Positions 1-11,222 of a stretch of 64,000 bases of DNA are shown one piece after another. The DNA is from Astropecten irregularis. Taxonomy: Eukaryota > Echinodermata > Asteroidea > Paxillosida > Astropectinidae. The notes beneath the pieces were generated by a model that worked only from the letters and a program-made list of their open reading frames with translations, did not search any database and was not told where the DNA came from. The number at the start of each line of letters is the position of its first letter. Position 1 is the stretch's first letter. The stretch is taken from NCBI GenBank assembly GCA_963971285.1, contig OZ020245.1, forward strand, positions 21,838,983 through 21,902,982. Direction: 5' to 3'. A program made the position numbers and the translations under genes.

Positions 1-2075
1 CCACTTTTCCGACTTGTAGTTGAGATAAAATTTCGACCTATTTCAAGCGACTCAGACTTGATTTTTGGGACCGGAAAAAAAAAACCGGTTCCGGCCGGGT
101 CTTGAACCCGGGACATTCGGCTCGCAGGTCCAGACCTGTCGGCTCGAGCCACTTTTCCGACTTGAAGTTGAGATGAAACCGGGACGTTCGGCTCGCAGGT
201 GAAATTGATGAAATTTCGACCTATTTCAAGCGACTCGGACTTGATTTTTGGGACCGAAAAAAAAAAACCGGTTTCGGCCGGGTCTTGAACCCGGGACATT
301 TGGCTCACAGGTCCGGACCTGTCGGCTCGAGCCACTTTTCTGACTTGAAGTTGAGATGAAATTTCGACCTATTTCAAGCGACTCGGACTTGATTTTCGGG
401 ACCGAAAAAAAAAAACCGGTTCCGGCCGGGTCTTGAACCCGGGACGTTCGGCTTGCAGGTACGGACCTGTCGGCTCGAGCCACTTTTCCGACTTGAAGTT
501 GAGATGAAATTTCGACCTATTTCAAGCGACTCGGACTTGATTTTTGGGACCGGAAAAAAAAAACCGGTTCCGGCCGGGTCTTGAACCCGGGACGTTCAGC
601 TCGCAGGTCCCGACCTGTCGGCTGGAGCCACTTTTCCAACTTGAAGTTGAGATGAAATTTCGACCTATTTCAAGCGACTCGGACTTGATTTTTGGGACCG
701 GAAAAAAAAAACCGGTTCCGGCCGGGTCTTGAACCCGGGACGTTCGGCTCGCAGGTCCGGACCTGTCGGCTCGAGCCACTTTTCCAACTTGAAGTTGAGA
801 TGAAATTTCGACCTATTTCAAGCGACTCGGACTTGATTTTTGGGACCGGAAAAAAAAAACCGGTTCCGGCCGGGTCTTGAACCCGGGACATTCAGCTCGC
901 AGGTCCCGACCTGTCGGCTCAAGCCACTTTTCCGACTTGTAGTTGAGATAAAATTTCGACCTATTTCAAGCGACTCAGACTTGATTTTTGGGACCGGAAA
1001 AAAAAAACCGGTTCCAGCCGGGTCTTGAACCCAGGACATTCGGCTCGCAGGTCCGGACCTGTCGGCTCGAGCCACTTTTCCGACTTGAAGTTGAGATGAA
1101 ACCGGGACGTTCGGCTCGCAGGTGAAATTGATGAAATTTCGACCTATTTCAAGCGACTCGGACTTGATTTTTGGGACCGGAAAAAAAAAACCGGTTCCGG
1201 CCGGGTCTTGAACCCGGGACATTTGGCTCACAGGTCCGGACCTGTCGGCTCGAGCCACTTTTCCGACTTGAAGTTGAGATGAAATTTCGACCTATTTCAA
1301 GCGACTCGGACTTGATTTTTGGGACCGGAAAAAAAAAACCGGTTCCGGCCAGGTCTTGAACCCGGGACTTTCGGCTCGCAGGTCCGGACCTGTCGGCTCG
1401 AGCCACTTTTCCGACTTGAAGTTGTGATAAAATTTCGACCTATTTCAAGCGACTCGGACTTGATTTTTGGGACCGGAAAAAAAAAACCGGTTCCGGCCGG
1501 GTCTTGAACCCGGGACGTTCGGCTTGCAGGTCCGGACCTGTCAGCTCGAGCCACTTTTCCAACTTGAAGTTGAGATGAAATTTCGACCTATTTCAAGCGA
1601 CTCGGACTTGATTTTTGGGACCGGAAAAAAAAAACCGGTTCCGGCCGGGTCTTGAACCCGGGACGTTCAGCTCGCAGGTCCCGACCTGTCGGCTCGAGCC
1701 ACTTTTCCGACTTGTAGTTTAGATAAAATTTCGACCTATTTCAAGCGACTCAGACTTGATTTTTGGGACCGGAAAAAAAAAACCGGTTCCGGCCGGGTCT
1801 TGAACCCGGGACATTCGGCTCGCAGGTCCGGACCTGTCGGCTCGAGCCACTTTTCCGACTTGAAGTTGAGATGAAATTTCGACCTATTTCAAGCGACTCG
1901 GACTTGATTTTTGGGACTGGAAAAAAAAAACCGGTTCCGGCCGGGTCTTGAACCCGGGATGTTTGGCTCGCAGGTCCAGACCTGTCGGCTCGAGCCACTT
2001 TTTCCGACTTGAAGATGAGATGAAATTTCGACATATTTCAAGTGAGTCGGATTTGATTTTTGGGACGGAGAAACA
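1..2075. repeat. 148-bp satellite array, block 1 (about 14 units)
   Basis: Units of about 148 bp are repeated head to tail; identical landmarks recur at 544, 692 and 840 and again at 1171, 1319 and 1467. Each unit has a GGCTCGAGCC palindrome, an AGGTCCGGACCT palindrome, GGGTCTTGAACCCGGGA, AACCGGTTCCGGCCGG, an A-run of about ten bases and a more variable AT-rich half with CAAGCGACTCGGACTTGA. A longer period of about 923 bp is visible inside the block: the variant at 1-211 recurs at 924-1136. The block is cut by the window start. Because 148 is not a multiple of three, all frames stay open across units; the long open frames are by-products. Confidence 0.95.
1625..1703 (-). ncRNA. Representative tRNA-like Pol III module inside the satellite unit
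   Basis: On the minus strand one unit reads, in order: TGGCTCGAGCCGACAGG (A-box-like), a CAGGTCGGGACCTG-type hairpin, and CCGGGTTCAAGACCCGG. The last is a perfect 5-bp stem with a seven-base loop, exactly a tRNA T-arm, and contains the B-box GGTTCAAGACC (plus 1648-1658). About 13 bases later comes a run of ten T (plus 1625-1634), the signal that ends Pol III transcription. The acceptor stem does not pair, so this is not a working tRNA; it resembles the head of a tRNA-derived SINE. The same layout recurs in nearly every unit of the four blocks. Transcription is inference. Confidence 0.45.
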
Positions 2076-3473
2076 AAATTCAACAAGCTTATATGGAGCA
2101 GCTGCGGACAACAGAGGGCGCGCTTGGTCAAGCAACTCGCCAGCGCGCAGTACTACTATACTGTACAGTATTAGCGCTGATGATACGAAACCCGACTTGG
2201 TACAAGTCTAGTAGTTAGGCAGATTGATAGGAGACCAAGTACAGCTGCTATGCAGAGTTAGGCAGATATTGGGAGACTGCTATATTGCACCTGTGCATTG
2301 CAGTTTTTACCATTCTTTCAATCAGTTTCTTATAAATCATGTACTCATTACCTGCAGGTTTTTACATACTATATTAATGAATAATCTAATGCAAGCTAGC
2401 ATTTTGCTGAGCTTGCTTAATTGCATTAGATGTTTTTGATGGTTTACGGGGGCCAATTTCACAGCCCTGCTTAGCACAACAATTTTCTAAGCATGACATT
2501 TATGTCTTAATAAAACTACAGGGTTAACAACCAAATGTCCATGTGTTGTGTATCGCTTGTGATTGTTCTTTGGCTGTTTTTCACTGACCATGAATATCAA
2601 ATGAAATTTGTAACGGTGGTTTGTTTTATTGGGCAAGACATTTTTGTGCTAAGCAAATTTTTGTGCTAAGCAGCTCTATGAAATTGGCCCCTGATTTGCA
2701 GGCCCCACTCATCCACACACACAGCTGGGTACAATGCAAAGGAACAAAATTCATAAACATATTCTGCTTAATTCCTAGTGGTAGCTTGATCACAAGGCCA
2801 TAAAGATCATCTGATCCCTTCACTATTTTCCCTCTCCACTCTATTTCTTCTCTCATCATCTGACAATAATATTGATGCTGTCCGTGGCTTCTTCTTGCAC
2901 ACATACATGTACTACTAGCTATGACCCTCCCGGAACATCTGATTATTGTAGTGATAGAATCTTCACTCAGGTTGACCTTAGGCCTAAATAAGCGCAGTGT
3001 AACACTAATACAAAAACGTTTGGACCATGGAGGAGTCCATTAATGTTTGGACACTTACACTTTGGGAAACACCAAGATAAGAGATCAGGGGCCGCTTTGC
3101 GATCATCACTAAAGCCCAAATCCATCGCTAAACGGAAAATCACGTATTGGATGTGAAGGTTTGACTATATTGTGTGTTTTGAGAAGCTATAGATTGATGG
3201 GCATGTTTTTGTTTCAAGCTTTCAAGTTTGTGAGAGGGGAGGGGGGGGGTCCTTTTCCCAAGAAACTTTGCAACAATTACAAAGGATGGAAATTGCTATC
3301 CAAACCAACCAAACTAGGAAATGAGAGAAAGAAATGATTGCAGAGGCCTGTGGGGCTGGAATTAGTTCCCCTAAAAGCCTCCCACCTCCTCATACTTGAA
3401 ACTGACCATGGAGGGAGGGAAGCAAGAACTTAAAGTAACTTAATTAGTAAAGTAACTGAAGAACTTAATTTGT
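2076..3473. repeat. Satellite-array spacer, copy 1
   Basis: A non-satellite segment of about 1.4 kb that recurs at offsets 2067, 4626 and 7742 with very few differences. It holds a complete inverted-repeat element (2448-2692), a fragment of a second foldback family (3088-3142), a run of nine G at 3241-3249 and AT-rich filler. An open frame of 92 codons (2626-2904, minus) is identical in all copies but matches no family I recognise, and its downstream end lies in the inverted-repeat element. Confidence 0.92.
2448..2692. mobile_element. GGGGCCAATTTCA inverted-repeat element (MITE family A), array copy 1
   Basis: The left end GGGGCCAATTTCACAG...TGCTTAGCACAA and the right end TTGTGCTAAGCAGCTCT...GAAATTGGCCCC are inverted repeats of about 40 bp around a unique core with no coding capacity. 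The same family is found singly elsewhere in the window, so the spacer captured a mobile element before being amplified. Confidence 0.85.
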
Positions 3474-4142
3474 TTGGCTCACAGGTCCGGACCTGTCGGC
3501 TCGAGCCACTTTTCCGACTTGAAGTTGAGATGAAATTTCGACCTATTTCAAGCGACTCGGACTTGATTTTTGGGACCGGAAAAAAAAACCGGTTCCGGCC
3601 GGGTCTTGAACCCGGGACGTTCGGCTCGCAGGTGAAATTGATGAAATTTCGACCTATTTCAAGCGACTCGGACTTGATTTTTGGGACCGGAAAAAAAAAA
3701 CCGGTTCCGGCCGGGTCTTGAACCCGGGACGTTTGGCTCACAGGTCCGGACCTGTCGGCTCGAGCCACTTTTCCGACTTGAAGTTGAGATGAAATTTCGA
3801 CATATTTCAAGAGAGTTGGATTTGTTTTTTTGGGACCGGAAAATTAAAACGGTTCCGGCCAGGTCTTGAACCCGGGACATTCGGCTCGCAGGTCCGGACC
3901 TGTCGGCTCGAGCCACTTTTCCGACTTGAAGTTGAGATGAAATTTCGACATATTTCAAGAGTGTCGGATTTGATTTTTGGGACGGGGAAAAAAAAAAACG
4001 GTTCCGGCCGGGTCTTGAACCCGGGATGTTTGGCTCGCAGGTCCAGACCTGTCGGCTCGAGCCACTTTTTCCGACTTGAAGATGAGATGAAATTTCGACA
4101 TATTTCAAGTGAGTCGGATTTGATTTTTGGGACGGGGAAACA
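3474..4142. repeat. 148-bp satellite array, block 2 (about 4.5 units)
   Basis: This is the same unit as block 1, entered from the spacer through TTTGGCTCACAGGTCC. It contains diverged units in which CATATTTCAAGAGAG replaces CCTATTTCAAGCGAC and the A-run is interrupted (GGAAAATTAAAAC). One unit near 3605-3650 is the shortened hybrid type. The last units are almost the same as the end of block 4. Confidence 0.93.
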
Positions 4143-5540
4143 AAATTCAACAAGCTTATATGGAGCAGCTGCGGACAACAGAGGGCGCGCTTGGTCAAGC
4201 AACTCGCCAGCGCGCAGTACTACTATACTGTACAGTATTAGCGCTGATGATACGAAACCCGACTTGGTACAAGTCTAGTAGTTAGGCAGATTGATAGGAG
4301 ACCAAGTACAGCTGCTATGCAGAGTTAGGCAGATATTGGGAGACTGCTATATTGCACCTGTGCATTGCAGTTTTTACCATTCTTTCAATCAGTTTCTTAT
4401 AAATCATGTACTCATTACCTGCAGGTTTTTACATACTATATTAATGAATAATCTAATGCAAGCTAGCATTTTGCTGAGCTTGCTTAATTGCATTAGATGT
4501 TTTTGATGGTTTACGGGGGCCAATTTCACAGCCCTGCTTAGCACAAAAATTTTCTAAGCATGACATTTATGTCTTAATAAAACTACAGGGTTAACAACCA
4601 AATGTCCATGTGTTGTGTATCGCTTGTGATTGTTCTTTGGCTGTTTTTCACTGACCATGAATATCAAATGAAATTTGTAACGGTGGTTTGTTTTATTGGG
4701 CAAGACATTTTTGTGCTAAGCAAATTTTTGTGCTAAGCAGCTCTATGAAATTGGCCCCTGATTTGCAGGCCCCACTCATCCACACACACAGCTGGGTACA
4801 ATGCAAAGGAACAAAATTCATAAACATATTCTGCTTAATTCCTAGTGGTAGCTTGATCACAAGGCCATAAAGATCATCTGATCCCTTCACTATTTTCCCT
4901 CTCCACTCTATTTCTTCTCTCATCATCTGACAATAATATTGATGCTGTCCGTGGCTTCTTCTTGCACACATACATGTACTACTAGCTATGACCCTCCCGG
5001 AACATCTGATTATTGTAGTGATAGAATCTTCACTCAGGTTGACCTTAGGCCTAAATAAGCGCAGTGTAACACTAATACAAAAACGTTTGGACCATGGAGG
5101 AGTCCATTAATGTTTGGACACTTACACTTTGGGAAACACCAAGATAAGAGATCAGGGGCCGCTTTGCGATCATCACTAAAGCTCATATCCATCGCTAAAC
5201 GGAAAATCACGTATTGGATGTGAAGGTTTGACTATATTGTGTGTTTTGAGAAGCTATAGATTGATGGGCATGTTTTTGTTTCACGCTTTCAAGTTTGTGA
5301 GAGGGGAGGGGGGGGGGTCCTTTTCCCAAGAAACTTTGCAACAATTACAAAGGATGGAAATTGCTATCCAAACCAACCAAACTAGGAAATGAGAGAAAGA
5401 AATGATTGCAGAGGCCTGTGGGGCTGGAATTAGTTCCCCTAAAAGCCTCCCACCTCCTCATACTTGAAACTGACCATGGAGGGAGGGAAGCAAGAACTTA
5501 AAGTAACTTAATTAGTAAAGTAACTGAAGAACTTAATTTG
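4143..5540. repeat. Satellite-array spacer, copy 2
   Basis: Near-identical to copy 1. It shares GCTCATATCC, CACAAAAATTTTC and GGGACGGGGAAAC with copy 4 rather than with copies 1 and 3. The G-run has ten bases. Confidence 0.92.
4515..4759. mobile_element. MITE family A, array copy 2
   Basis: The same element at the same place in spacer copy 2; amplified with the spacer rather than inserted independently. Confidence 0.85.
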
Positions 5541-6701
5541 TTTGGCTCACAGGTCCGGACCTGTCGGCTCGAGCCACTTTTCCGACTTGAAGTTGAGATG
5601 AAATTTCGACCTATTTTCAAGCGACTCGGACTTGATTTTTGGGACCGGAAAAAAAAAACCGGTTTCGGCCGGGTCTTGAACCCGGGACGTTCGGCTCGCA
5701 GGTCCGGACCTGTCGGCTCGAGCCACTTTTCCGACTTGAAGTTGAGATGAAATTTCGACCTATTTCAAGCGACTCGGACTTGATTTTTGGGACCGGAAAA
5801 AAAAAACCGGTTCCGGCCGGGTCTTGAACCCGGGACGTTCAGCTCGCAGGTCCGGACCTGTTGGCTCGAGCCACTTTTCCGACTTGAAGTTGAGATGAAA
5901 TTTCGACCTATTTCGACCTATTTCAAGCGACTCGGACTTGATTTTTGGGACTGGAAAAAAAAAACCGGTTCCGGCCGGGTCTTGAACCCGGGACGTTCGG
6001 CTCGCAGGTCCGGACCTGTCGGCTGGAGCCACTTTTCCGACTTGTAGTTGAGATAAAATTTCGACCTATTTCAAGCGACTCGGACTTGATTTTTGGGACC
6101 GGAAAAAAAAAACCAGTTCCGGCCGGGTCTTGAACCCGGGACGTTCGGCTTGCAGGTCCGGACCTGTCGGCTCGAGCCACTTTTCCGACTTGAAGTTGAG
6201 ATGAAATTTCGACCTATTTCAAGCGACTCGGACTTGATTTTTGGGACCGGAAAAAAAAAACCGGTTCCGGCCGGGTCTTGAACCCGGGACGTTCAGCTCG
6301 CAGGTCCCAACCTGTCGGCTCGAGCCACTTTTCCGACTTGTAGTTTAGATAAAATTTCGACCTATTTCAAGCGACTCAGACTTGATTTTTGGGACCGGAA
6401 AAAAAAAACCGGTTCCGGCCGGGTCTTGAACCCGGGACATTCGGCTCGCAGGTCCGGACCTGTCGGCTCGAGCCACTTTTCCGACTTGAAGTTGAGATGA
6501 AATTTCGACCTATTTCAAGCGACTCGGACTTGATTTTTGGGACTGGAAAAAAAAAACCGGTTCCGGCCGGGTCTTGAACCCGGGATGTTTGGCTCGCAGG
6601 TCCAGACCTGTCGGCTCGAGCCACTTTTTCCGACTTTAAGATGAGATGAAATTTCGACATATTTCAAGTGAGTCGGATTTAATTTTTGGGACGGAGAAAC
6701 A
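5541..6701. repeat. 148-bp satellite array, block 3 (about 8 units)
   Basis: Typical units. One has a duplicated CGACCTATTT at about 5905-5924, shared with block 4 (about 8462-8481), which shows that the two blocks derive from one ancestor. The end of the block matches the end of block 1. Confidence 0.93.
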
Positions 6702-8099
6702 AAATTCAACAAGCTTATATGGAGCAGCTGCGGACAACAGAGGGCGCGCTTGGTCAAGCAACTCGCCAGCTTGCAGTACTACTATACTGTACAGTATTAG
6801 CGCTGATGATACGAAACCCGACTTGGTACAAGTCGAGTAGTTAGGCAGATTGATAGGAGACCAAGTACAGCTGCTATGCAGAGTTAGGCAGATATTGGGA
6901 GACTGCTATATTGCACCTGTGCATTGCAGTTTTTACCATTCTTTCAATCAGTTTCTTATAAATCATGTACTCATTACCTGCAGGTTTTTACATACTATAT
7001 TAATGAATAATCTAATGCAAGCTAGCATTTTGCTGAGCTTGCTTAATTGCATTAGATGTTTTTGATGGTTTACGGGGGCCAATTTCACAGCCCTGCTTAG
7101 CACAACAATTTTCTAAGCATGACATTTATGTCTTAATAAAACTACAGGGTTAACAACCAAATGTCCATGTGTTGTGTATCGCTTGTGATTGTTCTTTGGC
7201 TGTTTTTCACTGACCATGAATATCAAATGAAATTTGTAACGGTGGTTTGTTTTATTGGGCAAGACATTTTTGTGCTAAGCAAATTTTTGTGCTAAGCAGC
7301 TCTATGAAATTGGCCCCTGATTTGCAGGCCCCACTCATCCACACACACAGCTGGGTACAATGCAAAGGAACAAAATTCATAAACATATTCTGCTTAATTC
7401 CTAGTGGTAGCTTGATCACAAGGCCATAAAGATCATCTGATCCCTTCACTATTTTCCCTCTCCACTCTATTTCTTCTCTCATCATCTGACAATAATATTG
7501 ATGCTGTCCGTGGCTTCTTCTTGCACACATACATGTACTACTAGCTATGACCCTCCCGGAACATCTGATTATTGTAGTGATAGAATCTTCACTCAGGTTG
7601 ACCTTAGGCCTAAATAAGCGCAGTGTAACACTAATACAAAAACGTTTGGACCATGGAGGAGTCCATTAATGTTTGGACACTTACACTTTGGGAAACACCA
7701 AGATAAGAGATCAGGGGCCGCTTTGCGATCATCACTAAAGCTCAAATCCATCGCTAAACGGAAAATCACGTATTGGATGTGAAGGTTTGACTATATTGTG
7801 TGTTTTGAGAAGCTATAGATTGATGGGCATGTTTTTGTTTCACGCTTTCAAGTTTGTGAGAGGGGAGGGGGGGGGGGTCCTTTTCCCAAGAAACTTTGCA
7901 ACAATTACAAAGGATGGAAATTGCTATCCAAACCAACCAAACTAGGAAATGAGAGAAAGAAATGATTGCAGAGGCCTGTGGGGCTGGAATTAGTTCCCCT
8001 AAAAGCCTCCCACCTCCTCATACTTGAAACTGACCATGGAGGGAGGGAAGCAAGAACTTAAAGTAACTTAATTAGTAAAGTAACTGAAGAACTTAATTT
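6702..8099. repeat. Satellite-array spacer, copy 3
   Basis: Near-identical to copy 1 and sharing GGGACGGAGAAAC and CACAACAATTTTC with it. Private changes include CCAGCTTGCAG in place of CCAGCGCGCAG and CAAGTCGAG in place of CAAGTCTAG. The G-run has eleven bases. Confidence 0.92.
7074..7318. mobile_element. MITE family A, array copy 3
   Basis: The same element in spacer copy 3. Confidence 0.85.
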
Positions 8100-9817
8100 G
8101 TTTGGCTCACAGGTCCGGACCTGTCGGCTCGAGCCACTTTTCCGACTTGAAGTTGAGATGAAATTTCGACCTATTTCAAGCGACTCGGACTTGATTTTTG
8201 GGACCGGAAAAAAAAAACCGGTTTCGGCCGGGTCTTGAACCCGGGACATTCGGCTCGCAGGTCCGGACCTGTCGGCTCGAGCCACTTTTCCGACTTGAAG
8301 TTGAGATGAAATTTCGACCTATTTCAAGCGACTCGGACTTGATTTTTGGGACCGGAAAAAAAAAACCTGTTCCGGCCGGGTCTTGAACCCGGGACGTTCA
8401 GCTCGCAGGTCCGGACCTGTTGGCTCGAGCCACTTTTCCGACTTGAAGTTGAGATGAAATTTCGACCTATTTCGACCTATTTCAAGCGACTCGGACTTTA
8501 TTTTTGGGACCGGAAAAAAAAAACCGGTTCCGGCCGGGTCTTGAACCCGGGACGTTCGGCTCGCAGGTCCGGACCTGTCGGCTGGAGCCACTTTTCCGAC
8601 TTGTAGTTGAGATAAAATTTCGACCTATTTCAAGCGACTCGGACTTGATTTTTGGGACCGGAAAAAAAAAACCGGTTCCGGCCGGGTCTTGAACCCGGGA
8701 CGTTCGGCTCGCAGGTCCGGACCTGTCGGCTCGAGCCACTTTTCCGACTTGAAGTTGAGATGAAATTTCGACATATTTCAAGAGAGTTGGATTTGATTTT
8801 TGGGACCGGAAAATTAAAACCAGTTCCGGCCGGGTCTTGAACCCGGGACGTTCGGCTCGCAGGTCCGGACCTGTCGGCTCGAGCCACTTTTCCGACTTGA
8901 AGTTGAGATGAAATTTCGACCTATTTCAAGCGACTCGGACTTGATTTTTGGGACCGGAAAAAAAAAACCAGTTCCGGCCGGGTCTTGAACCCGGGACGTT
9001 CGGCTCGCAGGTCCGGACCTGTCGGCTGGAGCCACTTTTCCGACTTGAAGTTGAGATAAAATTTTCGACCTATTTCAAGCGACTCGGACTTGATTTTTGG
9101 GACCGGAAAAAAAAAACCAGTTCCGGCCGGGTCTTGAACCCGGGACGTTCGGCTCGCAGGTCCGGACCTGTCGGCTCGAGCCACTTTTCCGACTTGAAGT
9201 TGAGATAAAATTTCGACCTATTTCAAGCGACTCGGACTTGATTTTTGGGACCGGAAAAAAAAACCGGTTCCGGCCGGGTCTTGAACCCGGGACGTTCGGC
9301 TCGCAGGTGAAATTGATGAAATTTCGACCTATTTCAAGCGACTCGGACTTGATTTTTGGGACCGGAAAAAAAAAACCGGTTCCGGCCGGGTCTTGAACCC
9401 GGGACGTTTGGCTCACAGGTCCGGACCTGTCGGCTCGAGCCACTTTTCCGACTTGAAGTTGAGATGAAATTTCGACATATTTCAAGAGAGTTGGATTTGT
9501 TTTTTTGGGACCGGAAAATTAAAACGGTTCCGGCCAGGTCTTGAACCCGGGACATTCGGCTCACAGGTCCGGACCTGTCGGCTCGAGCCACTTTTCCGAC
9601 TTGAAGTTGAGATGAAATTTCGACATATTTCAAGAGTGTCGGATTTGATTTTTGGGACGGGGAAAAAAAAAAACGGTTCCGGCCGGGTCTTGAACCCGGG
9701 ATGTTTGGCTCGCAGGTCCAGACCTGTCGGCTCGAGCCACTTTTTCCGACTTGAAGATGAGATGAAATTTCGACATATTTCAAGTGAGTCGGATTTGATT
9801 TTTGGGACGGGGAAACA
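8100..9817. repeat. 148-bp satellite array, block 4 (about 11-12 units)
   Basis: Typical units, beginning like block 3 and ending like block 2, including the shortened hybrid unit near 9290-9325 and the diverged units with interrupted A-runs. The B-box core TCTTGAACCC is kept in every unit I read. Confidence 0.93.
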
Positions 9818-11222
9818 AAATTCAACAAGCTTATATGGAGCAGCTGCGGACAACAGAGGGCGCGCTTGGTCAAGCAACTCGCCAGCGCGCAGTACTACTA
9901 TACTGTACAGTATTAGCGCTGATGATACGAAACCCGACTTGGTACAAGTCTAGTAGTTAGGCAGATTGATAGGAGACCAAGTACAGCTGCTATGCAGAGT
10001 TAGGCAGATATTGGGAGACTGCTATATTGCACCTGTGCATTGCAGTTTTTACCATTCTTTCAATCAGTTTCTTATAAATCATGTACTCATTACCTGCAGG
10101 TTTTTACATACTATATTAATGAATAATCTAATGCAAGCTAGCATTTTGCTGAGCTTGCTTAATTGCATTAGATGTTTTTGATGGTTTACGGGGGCCAATT
10201 TCACAGCCCTGCTTAGCACAAAAATTTTCTAAGCATGACATTTATGTCTTAATAAAACTACAGGGTTAACAACCAAATGTCCATGTGTTGTGTATCGCTT
10301 GTGATTGTTCTTTGGCTGTTTTTCACTGACCATGAATATCAAATGAAATTTGTAACGGTGGTTTGTTTTATTGGGCAAGACATTTTTGTGCTAAGCAAAT
10401 TTTTGTGCTAAGCAGCTCTATGAAATTGGCCCCTGATTTGCAGGCCCCACTCATCCACACACACAGCTGGGTACAATGCAAAGGAACAAAATTCATAAAC
10501 ATATTCTGCTTAATTCCTAGTGGTAGCTTGATCACAAGGCCATAAAGATCATCTGATCCCTTCACTATTTTCCCTCTCCACTCTATTTCTTCTCTCATCA
10601 TCTGACAATAATATTGATGCTGTCCGTGGCTTCTTCTTGCACACATACATGTACTACTAGCTATGACCCTCCCGGAACATCTGATTATTGTAGTGATAGA
10701 ATCTTCACTCAGGTTGACCTTAGGCCTAAATAAGCGCAGTGTAACACTAATACAAAAACGTTTGGACCATGGAGGAGTCCATTAATGTTTGGACACTTAC
10801 ACTTTGGGAAACACCAAGATAAGAGATCAGGGGCCGCTTTGCGATCATCACTAAAGCTCATATCCATCGCTAAACGGAAAATCACGTATTGGATGTGAAG
10901 GTTTGACTATATTGTGTGTTTTGAGAAGCTATAGATTGATGGGCATGTTTTTGTTTCACGCTTTCAAGTTTGTGAGAGGGGAGGGGGGGGGGGGGGTCCT
11001 TTTCCCAAGAAACTTTGCAACAATTACAAAGGATGGAAATTGCTATCCAAACCAACCAAACTAGGAAATGAGAGAAAGAAATGATTGCAGAGGCCTGTGG
11101 GGCTGGAATTAGTTCCCCTAAAAGCCTCCCACCTCCTCATACTTGAAACTGACCATGGAGGGAGGGAAGCAAGAACTTAAAGTAACTGAATTAGTAAAGT
11201 AACTTAAGAACTTAATTTGTTT
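9818..11222. repeat. Satellite-array spacer, copy 4; end of the array
   Basis: Near-identical to copy 2. The G-run has fourteen bases. Where the other copies pass from CTTAATTTGTTT into satellite sequence, this one passes into unique AT-rich DNA (TCTAAATAAAC), so the right boundary of the whole array is at about 11222. Confidence 0.92.
10190..10434. mobile_element. MITE family A, array copy 4
   Basis: The same element in spacer copy 4. Confidence 0.85.

Noticed and set aside
226-9877. Many overlapping open frames of 60-179 codons on both strands in the array
   Set aside because: They repeat the same peptide in all frames because the 148-bp unit lacks stops in several frames; copies differ by frame shifts and the peptides are low-complexity translations of palindromes. 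Not genes.
1-11222. CRISPR-like array
   Set aside because: Regular repeats with spacers were considered, but the units are 148 bp, contiguous, eukaryotic in context and without unique short spacers.
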